DNA of 64,000 nt from Symsagittifera roscoffensis (Eukaryota > Xenacoelomorpha > Acoela > Convolutidae). The stretch is from contig NC_087065.1 of NCBI RefSeq assembly GCF_963678635.1, forward strand, positions 26,247,254 through 26,311,253. The letters are read 5' to 3'. Under the pieces are notes generated by a model. It searched no databases. It was not told the DNA's origin and was given only the letters and a program-made list of their open reading frames with translations. The position numbers were made by a program, and so were the translations under genes. This document shows positions 34,401-44,280 of this stretch, piece after piece. Position 1 is the stretch's first letter. Each line of letters opens with the position of its first letter.

Positions 34401-35505
34401 GATAGTTTTAACATTTAATTCAACTCGGCCGGTGAGTAATCATACCATGTTGGAAGGATTTCTGGTAACTGCTTGCAGATCTTGACGAAGCAAATACTCG
34501 TGACATGCGCCGAGAGTAAACGTCCAATGGCGGACCCGCATGCTTCCGTAATCACCACCGGGTGAAGCTGCGAACTCAACGCATAGTTTTCCTTCGGTTG
34601 CAACATGTGCTGCACTGGGTTTGGCATGATATGTACACATTAGAGTGTTTCCACAGTCTAAGATAATGCTCACCCCTCCAGTTGCACCAGAGGGCATGAC
34701 ATCTTGCTTGGGGTTCCGCAGGATATACCAGAGTTGGGCTACGCCACTGTCGAACATGGTACGAAAATATCTCGGTATGAGATGCCGACCAAAAGCTGAA
34801 ATAATTTATGAAATTAATGTTTTAATCGATGGAAATTTTTTTAACTACTGCAACGGCTGCAGTAGAGCAAAACGAAGTGACAAAACTCACAATAGCGCTT
34901 GGGTCCATCTTCAAGACAGAAGTTCAGGGAATATGTGGCATCATCTTCGAAAAACTCCGATACAAACTGATCCCACCAAATATTGTCGCAGTTCTAAAAA
35001 TAAAATACTTCTTCAAATTCAACTTTACTTGCAATGAGAAAATCAAAGAAATTCGGAGATTTACTACGTAAATGCTTCTACATACCTCAGGTTTAAGCTG
35101 TAACTTTCTGCACATTTCATAGATTTTGAAATCAGCAGGTGGGAACGAAATTCGCCTTGGAAAGTGAGGGGGCATTCCTGGATGCGGTTGCATTTGCGGA
35201 GGGGGACCACTCAATCTTCCATCCATTTGCTGAGGTGACATTGATGATGGCGATGGGCCAGTCATTTGACCTGCATTAGTTAAGGGTATACCGCCGGGTC
35301 CATACATTGGTATCATGGGTCCGTTAGGTGTCATGCTCATAGGAGGTTGCATTACTGGGTGATCGGGAGTCAGGGCTCCATGGTCCATTGGAGGGGTAAG
35401 CCCAGGTGGAGGCATCCCCATTCCTCCCATCGGCGGACCACCCATATGTCCCAGCGGAGGACCAAGGTAACTGGGACTCCCACTGGGTCCAGGATGCGGA
35501 ATCAT
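31155..35505 (-). CDS. LIM-domain-binding protein (LDB/CLIM/Chip family), eight exons
   Basis: Nuclear adaptor that dimerises and binds LIM-homeodomain and LIM-only factors, linking enhancers and promoters. Exons: 35505-35086, 34993-34891, 34795-34446, 33316-33236, 33159-32973, 32892-32606, 32506-31571 and 31427-31155. All introns are GT-AG and all phases agree, giving about 878 residues. Seen: a Pro/Gly/Met-rich N-terminus (1-115), the conserved dimerisation region with IWWDQF, EFFEDDAT and CLEDGPKRY (about 118-330), ILEPMQELMSRHK, basic KARRKRK (nuclear-localisation-like, about 393), and the LIM-interaction domain core GGEFGDEDER (about 485). A Ser/Asn/Pro-rich tail of nearly 400 residues follows. 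Known family members have about 400-580 residues, so both ends are extended. An in-frame stop lies upstream of the chosen ATG. Confidence 0.93.
31571..32506 (-). CDS. LDB exon 7 (LIM-interaction domain)
   Basis: 312 codons. Opens with the LIM-interaction domain (VVGEPSLMGGEFGDEDER, then ITRLEN), the segment that wraps along tandem LIM domains in the family. The remaining ~280 residues are Ser/Asn/Pro-rich and of low complexity. Confidence 0.92.
32606..32892 (-). CDS. LDB exon 6
   Basis: Carries the basic cluster KARRKRKNS (nuclear-localisation-like), followed by a long Ser/Gly/Asn-rich linker and KKKSNSNAAANL, as in LDB1 (KKK..AANL). The linker is longer than in vertebrate LDB1. Ends at phase 0, GTG|GTACGT. 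Confidence 0.85.
32973..33159 (-). CDS. LDB exon 5
   Basis: Encodes LCVILEPMQELMSRHK and SPRDCLK, part of the conserved region that binds single-stranded-DNA-binding-protein partners in the family, then a Pro/His-rich stretch. Ends in phase 1 at TCTG|GTTAGC. Confidence 0.9.
33236..33316 (-). CDS. LDB exon 4
   Basis: 27 codons with LSKNITRCGLTNNILNYLR (family: LSKNITRMGLTN..LNYLR). Preceded by a 1.13-kb intron, the longest in the gene. Donor TTAAGG|GTAATT. Confidence 0.9.
33950..34200. repeat. Diverged ~165-bp duplication in LDB intron 3
   Basis: 'ggaaact.a.atgatttcagc.ctcaca' followed by 'aatttgcaa.a.c.gagacta' occurs at 33957-34020 and again at 34122-34190. It resembles an old tandem duplication. 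Confidence 0.5.
34446..34795 (-). CDS. LDB exon 3
   Basis: Starts by completing a Ser codon and continues FGRHLIPRYFRTMFDSGV, then LWYIL, matching the family's LIPRYFR and LYYIL motifs. It includes a Gly/Ser-rich stretch (SPGGDYGS) not expected from the family core. Donor ACATG|GTATGA, phase 0. Confidence 0.92.
34891..34993 (-). CDS. LDB exon 2
   Basis: Encodes CDNIWWDQF, EFFEDDATYSL and CLEDGPKRY, the most conserved part of the LDB dimerisation domain. Acceptor 'tatttttag', donor TATT|GTGAGT, ending in phase 1. Confidence 0.92.
35086..35505 (-). CDS. LDB exon 1 (coding)
   Basis: 140 codons, rich in Pro, Gly and Met, ending in YEMCRKLQLKPE, where LDB proteins have a similar short helix before the dimerisation region. 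The ATG at 35505 is preceded by an in-frame TGA; a good 3' splice site ('aaattttcag') ends at 35531, so a non-coding first exon is likely. Donor GAG|GTATGT. Confidence 0.85.
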
Positions 35506-35530
35506 TGCACAAATATTACCAGTTCAAAAT

Positions 35531-36546
35531 CTGAAAATTTATTTTACCGGTTGTTTAAAATCGTCCATTAAACAGGAAAAAACAATAAGAAAAAAATACT
35601 GCTTATAATTGACTAACTTTCATTAATATCTTCTACGGTCATATTTCCTACACCGTTTGAATGATTTCCTTAAGTTCTCGGTGGAATATTGGTTGGCTTT
35701 ATCTTTCCTTATTTCTCGAACCTAGACATTCACTTGATAACATATATCATTTATCTCTTGCTGAAAGTCTTAGCAGTTTGAGGGTAATCAGAAGGTTAAA
35801 GAATACAAACCGAATACAAAGTATCATAGTAACCGAGGTTACAGTCAGGAGTCCCTTCATTACGTATTCCAGTCAAAATCCTTGGAACTTTCTAGATATG
35901 GAAGTAATAATGATAAAAGAAGATGACGCGTGTTGATGTCCTTACAAATAAAATCGATACGGGTTACGTTTCTTCATTAAGAACACGCAGCTTGACACGA
36001 GAAAAAATAATACACAACTGTTACAAATAAAAAATAATTGTAACATTCGCCCGGAAGTACATATCGACGGAAAATAAAGCTAGGTTCTACAACGACTGGC
36101 TAGCGTCTAAACACAGCTCTATATGCTTTTCACCGTCTCTGCTAAAGCCAGTTCTTTTGGTGGTCTTTCTAACATCGGGTCGACAAAAAAAAACGTTACT
36201 GTTTCCGGCTTCCATCAGAACGCTCTAATTAATTTAATTATATGCAAAATAGTGAGCGCATGGCTGGGTCTCAGTATACCCAGACCAAGAAAACACTCCT
36301 AAAAACAGAGCTACTACTTATATCATATTACTATTGTTTTTGTTCAGAAGATAAAAATCATCATCTACATCGAAGATGGATCAACCCTTTCCCTCAACTC
36401 CTAGCTTCTCATAATCTGAAAACGAATTTCGATGTTTTTAATTCAATTCAGGACATCTCCAGGAAGCTAAAAATTTGTTTAAAAAATGTTTAAGTTCTCT
36501 CCCGAGACCCTTCCGGATTCTGGAATCCGGAAAAACAACGTCCTTA
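35531..36546. other. 5' flank of the LDB gene
   Basis: The stretch between the LDB coding start and the Penelope-like element should contain the LDB promoter and any 5' UTR exon. I could not place a promoter. Small frames at 35661-35936 and 36242-36493 show no recognisable domain. Confidence 0.35.
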
Positions 36547-36710
36547 TTCAAATTTGATTGATTAAAAAGTTTTAGAGCCTTTTTAGGCACGTTTTTCATT
36601 TTTCAGATTTTTGATCGTTTCGTAAATATTGTAAAAAAAATTCCAATCCTGATGCACAGAATTAGCGAAAACGTTTGAATTAACATTTTAAATTTCTTAT
36701 TACCATTTTT
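36547..36710 (+). repeat. PLE left pseudo-LTR
   Basis: Matches 40327-40481 with about a dozen differences; shared text includes 'ttaaaaagttttagagcc' and 'aacattttaaatttctta'. Beyond both ends the flanking sequences differ. Confidence 0.85.
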
Positions 36711-36864
36711 GTTAAATTCTAACCCTTTTTAGCGATAAGCTATAAGCAAACTGTTATATTCCTTTAAGGAAAACAGTCATAGTTCGAAAGAAAACTTTTT
36801 TCTCTATTTGTACAGAATTTTATTAGCACTTTTTATTCATAATGTCAGTAGCGTTTGAGTTAAA

Positions 36865-37500
36865 ATGGCGATGATTGTAGCTGCCAGCTCCCTTTATCAC
36901 AGCCTAAAAGATCTTGAGCAAGAGAAACGGAGAGAGACGCAGCAGAAGGTCTACGCAGTCCCCGGCCTTTCTTTGAACCCCAATACCTTGAACAGGGGGA
37001 AGGATTTACGAGTGTTATTGGAACTGCAACCTCTGGCCAGTAAGCAGAATATTATCTGGAACGACGTGCTGAACAACAGCATATCCTCACATCGCACGAA
37101 CAAATATACGCCCTGCCCACTTAACGAACTACTGGCGTATTTACAATCAAAGCGAAGACAAATTAGTGGCATTGTCTACTGCAGGAGAACGGGCACTCCC
37201 GATTTTTTTGAGGATCTGCAGAAGACAGAGATAATCGTCATAAAAACAACTGGTAGCTTTATCTCTAGAAGGAAGAGACAGAATCCTGCGGTCCTCAGAG
37301 GGTATCTTCAACTGCACCAGTCAAGTGAATTGGAGTTGAAGTCACTACGGGTGGTGCAGTCCCATCGAGACCACCTGCCAGGCATCTTCTCAAGGATACG
37401 GGGCCAGACCAAGAAACCATCGCAGGGACGCCGCAGGGCAAAGGCGCGGAGAGCGGAGGTGTTGGCTGGCGACCTCCAGTCGGAACCAAACGACCAATAG
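36865..37500 (+). CDS. PLE upstream ORF, unknown function
   Basis: An intact 211-codon frame starting MAMIVAASSLYHSLKDLEQE, with a basic C-terminus (RRRAKARRAE). I do not recognise a domain. It precedes the main PLE frame, whose likely ATG is at 37545, by 44 bases. Its stop is followed by GGGGTAAG, which resembles a splice donor, so it could also be the first exon of a longer product. It may be a PLE-encoded accessory protein or captured sequence. Confidence 0.5.
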   Translation: MAMIVAASSLYHSLKDLEQEKRRETQQKVYAVPGLSLNPNTLNRGKDLRVLLELQPLASKQNIIWNDVLNNSISSHRTNKYTPCPLNELLAYLQSKRRQISGIVYCRRTGTPDFFEDLQKTEIIVIKTTGSFISRRKRQNPAVLRGYLQLHQSSELELKSLRVVQSHRDHLPGIFSRIRGQTKKPSQGRRRAKARRAEVLAGDLQSEPNDQ

Positions 37501-37544
37501 GGGGTAAGATTTTGTTGTGGCTGTTTTTTCGTTGCTGAGTGCCA

Positions 37545-38416
37545 CATGAGTTTAAGTGCTCGTGGCCTGCAAAGAACAGATGACCGCAATTTTGCTGCCA
37601 CCACCACTCCTTAGAATGGTCCTGAAGAAAAAACTCACTTGGAAACTTGTATTAGATTATTTAAAATATTTTAATAAATTTAATAGCAGTTTCCTGAGAA
37701 TTAAATTTCTGAGAAAATGTCTCGATAACGACATTATACCAGACTTTTTACGGTTTCGCGTGCCTGATAACGGTGTTTTTTCGGATCAAGCGGTGCACAG
37801 CTTCCAATTGAGACTCTTAAGATCTGAGCTAAGCCAGGCAAATGCGGATAGGGCCAAGGCATCGGGTAACCTAGTAAAAGCAAGAGAGGTATTGAGAAGG
37901 GGTATAGATGAGAAGTGGTGGCCTTCGGTAATATTCTATCTGAACCGGCAAGCAAGGTATAGTGTCAATAACCTGATAAGCTGACACAAGAGGAAGTTTG
38001 AAAAACTTTCGGAAAGATAGGATAGACCATTAAAAATCTTGGATGAAAAGGCAGTTAGAATTTTAGATGAAATGATTTTGCCGCTTTGGGTGCATGAAGT
38101 CTTAAGTTTTGGACCAAAACATCCGGTACGAGACAAATTCAATGAAGTTCACTTCCTTGCTGACATTGATAGTTTTTTGTCTGAACTGAAGTTAAATAGA
38201 ATACACGGAGAAAAATTATGTGAGATTGAAGCAGCTGCAAAGAGATATGCTAAGAATGTGAAACAGACCCCCTCTGACAAAGGTGTTGAAAAAGCCAGAA
38301 AGGATTTGAAGGACAACGGTCTTCTGGCAGTGCCATTTGATAAGGGGGTGGGTTTTTGTGTAATGAAAAAGGAGACATATGAGAAAAAACTGAAAGACTT
38401 ATTACAGGCAGAATAA
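37545..38416 (+). pseudogene. PLE N-terminal domain (broken)
   Basis: The probable PLE start ATG is at 37545 (MSLSARGLQRTDDRNFAATT). After an early stop and frameshift near 37610-37640, the frame continues through FLRKCLDNDIIPDFLRF and the first reverse-transcriptase block (VPFDKGVGFCVMKK). In-frame stops occur near 37982, 38022 and 38414. This region precedes the finger and palm motifs and is typical for PLE proteins. Confidence 0.75.
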
Positions 38417-38463
38417 TTTAGTGAGAGGAAGAATCTGACAGACTAAACAAAGAATTACTCGCC

Positions 38464-39300
38464 ATGAAAAAGAAGGACGAGATTAGCGAAGCGATGTATA
38501 ATAGTTTGAGATCAACGGGAGCGCAGCCAGCTAGACTGTATGGATTAGCAAAATTACACAAACAAGGCACACCACTTCGTCCCGTCCTTTTTTTACCTGG
38601 TAGCTCATATGACAACCTAAATAAAACATTGGCAAAGTACATTGATGAAATTGAGGGGGCAAACATAGAAACGAACACTCAAATGGCCAGGGAGATCTTG
38701 GAGAAAACTGAGTTGGACTCTGACGAGAGTATAATCTCCCTTGATGTAAAGAGTTTGTACACTAATGTCCCGCTCAATGAAGCGGTTGAAATAGCCCTGA
38801 GGAGATTATATGAGCAAGTCAACACTCCGGAAACATCTCGCAAGACTATGAAAAAACTACAAAATTTGGTAGTGAGTAAGGTACACTTTAAATGCAATGG
38901 TTTGTGGTATGTACAAAAAGACGGTTTAACAATGGGCGCCTCCCTTGCAGTAATATTGGCTAATTTGTGGCTCAAAGAATACAAACCTGCATTTAAGAAA
39001 GAAGTACCAAAATTGACTGTGCTAAGTGAGGGTAACAAGGAAGTGTGCCCTAGATGTCAGAAAAAGATGACAAATTGGACAAAAGGAGTAGAATGCGAAG
39101 TCTGTTTGAATTGGTACCACTTAGGGTGTGGTAACATATCGGAATCCGAATACGCAGACATCGCTGAAACAGTATGGTATTGCATGATTTGCAAAAAAAC
39201 AACGGGAAGCAGATCGGACTGTAAATGGTGTTAAAGTTTTTCTAAGATATGTGGACGACATAGTTAGATGGTCAAGGGCGATCCTGGGGTAGTTCTCGAG
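38464..39300 (+). pseudogene. PLE reverse transcriptase with embedded PHD finger
   Basis: Motifs in order: YGLAKLHK and LRPVL (fingers), SLDVKSLYTNVP (motif A with Asp), DGLTMGASLAVILAN (motif B), then a complete C4HC3 PHD finger (CPRC..CEVC..WYHLGC..WYCMIC, 39043-39200), then RYVDDIV (motif C, about 39247-39267). Motif C is in another frame after a stop at 39232, and a further single-base shift follows it. In ordinary PLEs motif B leads to motif C within a short linker, so the zinc finger is an insertion in the palm. Confidence 0.85.
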
Positions 39301-40236
39301 GCTGCCAATAAGTTGCATCCAAACTTGCAGTTCACCATAGAAGAACTCGATAGTAACGGTAATTTGGCCTTTTTGGACTTAAATGTCAACGTGGATTCAG
39401 CAAAAAAGGTCACATGTGGTTGGTACCAAAAACCCACTGATACCGGCACCATTCTAAATTTCAGAAGCTGCGCACCTTTGCAGTACAAAAGAAACGTTAT
39501 TGAAGGGACGGTTCATAGGGTTTTCAGAAGTACCTCAACATGGGAGTATTTTGACCAGGCACTGGAAAAAAATCGGAAACTATGGATTGAAAATCAATAT
39601 CCAAAAAATTGGTCTGACAGGGTAGTATTTGAAACTCTTAACAAGATCATTGAGGGAAAGAAAAATTTAGAAGTGAAGGCATCAGAACCGAGAAATGACA
39701 AATGGTTGAAAGACTCACCACCCCTTCTTACAATGCAATATCGAGGCAATCCATCGCAACTGTTAGCTGCAAAGGTTCGGCTAATATCCGGGGCGCAAAT
39801 AATTTTTACAACAAGAAAATTGAAAACATGCTTGCCATCCCTCAAAACTTCCTTTGCTCGTGAACTGAGATTCAAAGTGGTGTACAAGCTTACATGTAGT
39901 GGATGTAACTCCACCTATGTCGGTCAGACAGTCCGACATTTAGCCACCAGGGTCGATGAACACCGCAAAGGGGACTCCCCAGTAGGACAACACTTGTTAG
40001 TATGTAATAAGGAGGTAGGCGGTATTGCTGAGCTGAAGTCAGAGATTATAGACCAAACAGCCAACACTCATAAGCTACTGACACTAGAGGCTTTGCATAT
40101 TTGGAGGGAGAGGCCGAAGATCAACACACGCGATGAATTCAGGAGCCGGGAATTAACAATAAAATGTATGACATTACTAAAATTTAAAAAACTAACATGT
40201 CAGTATCAAAATTGTTCCCAAATCGAAATTTTATAA
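39268..40236 (+). pseudogene. PLE thumb, linker and GIY-YIG endonuclease
   Basis: 322-codon open frame. The first part (FTIEELDSNGNLAFLDLNV) is the reverse-transcriptase thumb side. The last ~100 residues form the GIY-YIG nuclease used by PLEs to nick the target: VYKLTCSGCNSTYVGQT with the CxxC characteristic of canonical PLEs, ATRVDEHR with the catalytic Arg, and LLTLEALHI with the catalytic Glu. The domain itself looks intact. It lacks its own natural start, because it belongs to the frame broken at 39232-39280. Confidence 0.85.
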
Positions 40237-40326
40237 CCAGAAAGAACAAAAAACTTAAAAAAATCTCAGAAATTTACAGGAAAATGTTATTCATGATTAC
40301 GTAATTATTTTATGTAATTACAGTTG

Positions 40327-40481
40327 TTCAAATGTGATTGGTTAAAAAGTTTTAGAGCCTTTTTAGACACGTTTCTCATTTTTCAGATCTTTGATCGTTT
40401 TGTAAATATTGTAAAAAATTTCAATCCTGATGATGCACAGAATGTGCGCAAACGTTTGATTTAACATTTTAAATTTCTTAT
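40327..40481 (+). repeat. PLE right pseudo-LTR
   Basis: Second copy of the 36547-36710 repeat, starting about 90 bases after the endonuclease stop codon. Confidence 0.85.
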
Positions 40482-40761
40482 AACGTCTTTATTTCTTTCA
40501 GGGAGGCTGGACACGTCGTCCCAACACCCTTCCTGGTTTTCGTAAATTTCTCTGTAACGATTGTAACTGCACAATCGTTAAAACTCGGAATGGCCGTCAA
40601 AAAATAATTTCAACTGCTGTTCCAATTTGTACTGCTTACCTCGTCTAATTCAACGAATATAGTTGTTCTCTCTGAGAAATTTGTTGTTGTTGTTGTCTTT
40701 CGCCGTTTCAGTTGGTGCGAAATCTCAAGGTCGTGACGTGTCTTTATTTCGAATCGAATTT

Positions 40762-41140
40762 CTAAAAATCAATATGAAATTCCAAATTAACCCTTCCGAG
40801 TTCGTCGAAATGAACGACTAAGACCTCCAATTGATTAAAACCATCAATCTTTTCGTTCAGACGCAACAATAAAATTTCGAATTTGAACTTGCATTTTGAC
40901 ACATTCTGGTCGAATGTCACACACTCCCCGGACAGTCCGGTCAATGAGCTTATTGAGTCCCGTAGTCTTCATCAAAATGGTACAGTGCCATCGAACCGAA
41001 TTTACAAAATGCGTAAAATCACTTTTATCCATCTCATATCGACTCAAGGCAAAATACAAATAGCACCATACTACACTATTATAGCCTTTCAAATTTTTCA
41101 CTAATCCGCACTTTCGAGGATATAACTTAAGAAAAAACAT
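40762..41140 (-). pseudogene. Possible protease start of Pol, minus-strand Gypsy (weak)
   Basis: Two overlapping minus-strand frames (41140-40844 and 40944-40762) read like one diverged retroviral-type protease followed by VNLEFHIDF, which resembles the region after a protease flap. The catalytic DTG/DSG is not visible. It lies where pol would begin after the giant Gag-like region. Alternative: chance frames. Confidence 0.25.
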
Positions 41141-41765
41141 TTTTCCTGACTTTCAACGTCTATGTCCCGATTCAAAGCTTCTTCTCCTAGGTTTAAAAAG
41201 TTTTGGGACGCAGGACGGTCCTGCCAACCAACAAACTAAAATTATCCTACTAAGCTTCTTCCCTTCGGAAATTTAGTTGTTGGTGGTCCTGAAGATTAAA
41301 ATTAAAGAACTCGCTGGTTAGAAGGAACAATGAAATAATTTCCCTCTTCAAGAGATTACCCAAGCCTTTCATGTCACCACAAAGTGATCAGTCGTGTTAG
41401 TTGATTAAAAACAATAATGCAGGCTGGAATATTTAAAATACTCTCCACTCAATTCTTTCTAAATAAATAGTTAGTGTCTCTAAAGCCACTAACCAAAATC
41501 AAAATGCAAATTTATAAATGCAACAAACTCTTTAATCTTCAAAATTCAACTAAATGTTTTCTCTTCAGTTTCAATTGCAAATTTAGTTGCTTTGTTTCTC
41601 ATTTGAGTTTTTCTCTCAGAAACAAATCTGAGTTTTTCGATCTTCTCTTTCGTTGCTTCTTTGTTTTTTTTCTTTGTTCACTCTTTGTTTCTGTCGTTTA
41701 GAAACTCTAAAACTTCTAAATTTTTTTAATTTCTCCTTTTTTGCATCTTGTTATTCGGCTATTTG

Positions 41766-43144
41766 TCAATGTTTCATCTCCTTCTGCAACAATGACTCCG
41801 CACTTTCAGTCTCAGTGTCTTGCAACACGTCGGTAGCTATTCTGACGCTGTTGGAGGCAGTCCTCCAACACTTCTGCTCTTCTACTCTTCGCTTACAACA
41901 AGGTAGACGATCAACGTTAGTGTCTCTGTTTCGACAGAAGCTGTTGTGGAGGCACAACGTCACATTTCTCTCCAAGTCTTCCTTCAACATCTCCTCTCTT
42001 TCTTTTCCGTCACATTCACTTGCCCTAGAAGTCCTCTTCACTGCGGTGGGTACTGCTTTCCGATGAGTTACAAAAGCTCGATGGAAAGCTCCTAATCCAA
42101 TGTCCAGCTGATACGCACTGTACACTCTGCTGTGCTTCGACATATGCTTCTTGGCATACTCGTACAACCATGCAGTCATGTTGGCTCTGAACCATGGCAT
42201 CATTCATCTTCTGGCCCATGTCCTTTACTTTCCATCGGAATGTTCAAAATTTTGCACGTTGTCTCAAAAAGATCTTTTAGACAATCCAATTCCTGCAATT
42301 GCTCTTTCGTAGGCGTTTCTTGTCTATTGTTCTCTCTTACATGAGCTTCCAGCCATCTTATCGCCATCATAACTTCCACTATCACTATCGTTATGGGGTG
42401 TGATGAATCTGGTAAACCCATGTAGAGCAGCTCTCCACAGTCCCAGATCAACACCAGATTACTACGCGCGGGATACCACAATGCTTGTAGCAAGCAATGG
42501 CAGGGGAATTCATCATGTGTCGACATGACGCTCCTCCAATTACGCTTTCCCGAAGCCACCAGCGGTAGTTCCACTTCCCTCATCACTCGGTGGACTTCAT
42601 CATTCTCGTCTACTGCATTGTAATCTGTGACTGTTGACCCTTTTTGCTTCTGTCTTTCAAATTCACTGAAGCTTCCATTGGCGTATCCCATGAACTTCTT
42701 TCGCAATTTTGATTCTAATTCATCTTTGGTTCTCTCTGGAACTGCTGAGAACAATTTTCACAATAGGTTGTCAAATTTTTCTGACATTCTCGCTAGTCTT
42801 ACGCATTTTGGCACTAAGAAGGCTTGATCCACGATCGTTCTCGTACTTTTCACATCCACTGCTACAAAATGCACTGTGTATCTGCTCTTGCACATTGGAG
42901 CTAAAGTTGATCCCACTAAATATCGCGCTCCCGTTGGTCTACGATAGGTCTCAATGTGCCGGATGCTCATTTCCGCCTCGATCGCTTCTCTCTTCTTTCC
43001 AATATATTTCTGCTCGGTTTTCAAAACTCTGGGAAACACTTCTCCACTGATGGTCGTGACCATCTCATGCTTTTGTTCTAGATTCGATAGTGACTTCAAA
43101 GAACCAATTATGCTGTAGAATCCTAGTGCAGTCACTAGATTCAC
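41766..43144 (-). pseudogene. Gag-like region, distal part (unrecognised)
   Basis: Three consecutive minus-strand frames (43144-42758, 42754-42200, 42203-41766) that meet end to end and together read as one broken protein of about 450 residues. Visible: a charged central part (KDELESKLRKKF), a hydrophobic stretch (PITIVIVEVMMAI) and a Lys/Arg-rich end. No domain recognised. The continuous lack of stops across frame changes argues for former coding sequence. Confidence 0.6.
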
Positions 43145-43439
43145 CTCGGTTCCTCAATGGCATTCTGCAATCAATTCCGTTTTCTTTTTGCTTTCATCAC
43201 AATGTTCCCAAACAATATCGTTAATTGCTTGTGTTGTTTCTCCAGGGTCTTTACACAATCCAGACCTCCACAGATGTGACCCTCCAGTCCACAGACTTCG
43301 ACCAGGCAGCTACAAGGTTTAACCTAGTCCTCCTCCGGCCCCCAGCCAGGCAACTCTACTTTGTCTTCTCCGTTGCTCTTAGAGGCTGTCATCATCAAAT
43401 TATAAATGATGTTCAAGTCACGCAAGCTAAAGTCTGAAT

Positions 43440-44280
43440 TCAGTTCCCTCTGCACGTCTTGTGTTGCATGCAATATCGAATCCAAAGGACTCTTGCTGAA
43501 TTTAATCCTGCCATGAGAATGGGTGGCATCATCGCTATGTCAGCCAACATTCTGTCAGTGCCAGGCAATCGATCATCACCTGGTCCCATGTCCATGGCTT
43601 CTTCGACGCGCTTTCTTTTGGCTGATTTGACAGTTTTTATTGAGATCTCGGAATCCACTACTGTTTTCTCAGCTTTTCTCAAGGTCACTTTGCTGCCAAG
43701 TTTCATTTTCATTTCATTAATCCTGTCAATCAACATCTTTGATCGCAACGTTCCCTTTCGGGTTCTTGACAGATACAATACTTCTTCCTTGTCTTCTTGT
43801 GGCGTCATCTTTTAAGGAGAGTTTGCCTCATTTTCGTCAGTGGCCGAGTCAAGCAGTAACTTGCTCAATCTCTCTTCACACCCATCGAGTTTATGAAGGA
43901 CTTCCCGCATTAGTGGTCTGTTGAGACCTATTTTCAAAATAGACTGGGTCCCATAGCTCTGAACTACTGTCCAGACCTCTTCCATCAAGGCAACTCTGTC
44001 CATTCTGCATCCTGTCCTGTTTTCGTGGTCTCTATGATGAACTTCCCACACTTCTTTGGGCAACGTTCCCAAGAAAGTTACTCTGGCAGTGCCTTCTATT
44101 CATCTTCTCCTTGGTGATTCCATTAAGAGTTTTTTTCGGTGTTTTTTTTAGAATTGCTCGGAGAGCTGCTCTCCGGCAAGTTCCGGTTCGTTTCCATGAA
44201 GGCCGACGGGGGTTCCAGCGTGTAAGTTCCCTCATCTGCCGGCTCAATCGTCGCTTCCAATGTGTCCGTGCTGTTTTCAA
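43440..44280 (-). pseudogene. Gag-like region, middle part (unrecognised)
   Basis: Frames 44280-44032, 44072-43812 and 43808-43440 follow one another with small overlaps. The last (122 codons) opens MTPQEDKEEVLYL, is rich in charged residues and contains KSAKRKRVEE, a basic cluster. No zinc knuckle is seen. Function unknown. Confidence 0.55.

Larger units (their letters stand above)
36547..40481 (+). mobile_element. Penelope-like retroelement (PLE) with PHD finger and GIY-YIG
   Basis: About 3.9 kb, bounded by two direct repeats (36547-36710 and 40327-40481) that act as pseudo-LTRs, a known PLE trait. The coding part reads, in order, an unassigned ORF, a PLE N-terminal domain, reverse transcriptase, a PHD finger placed inside the reverse transcriptase, and a GIY-YIG endonuclease. 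Several stops and frameshifts make this copy inactive. It lies between the LDB gene and the minus-strand Gypsy mosaic. Confidence 0.88.

Noticed and set aside
40490-40640. Plus-strand frame after an AG site (CNDCNCTIVKTRNGRQK) as a host exon
   Set aside because: Short, no family recognised, and the minus strand of the same stretch reads as a possible Pol continuation.
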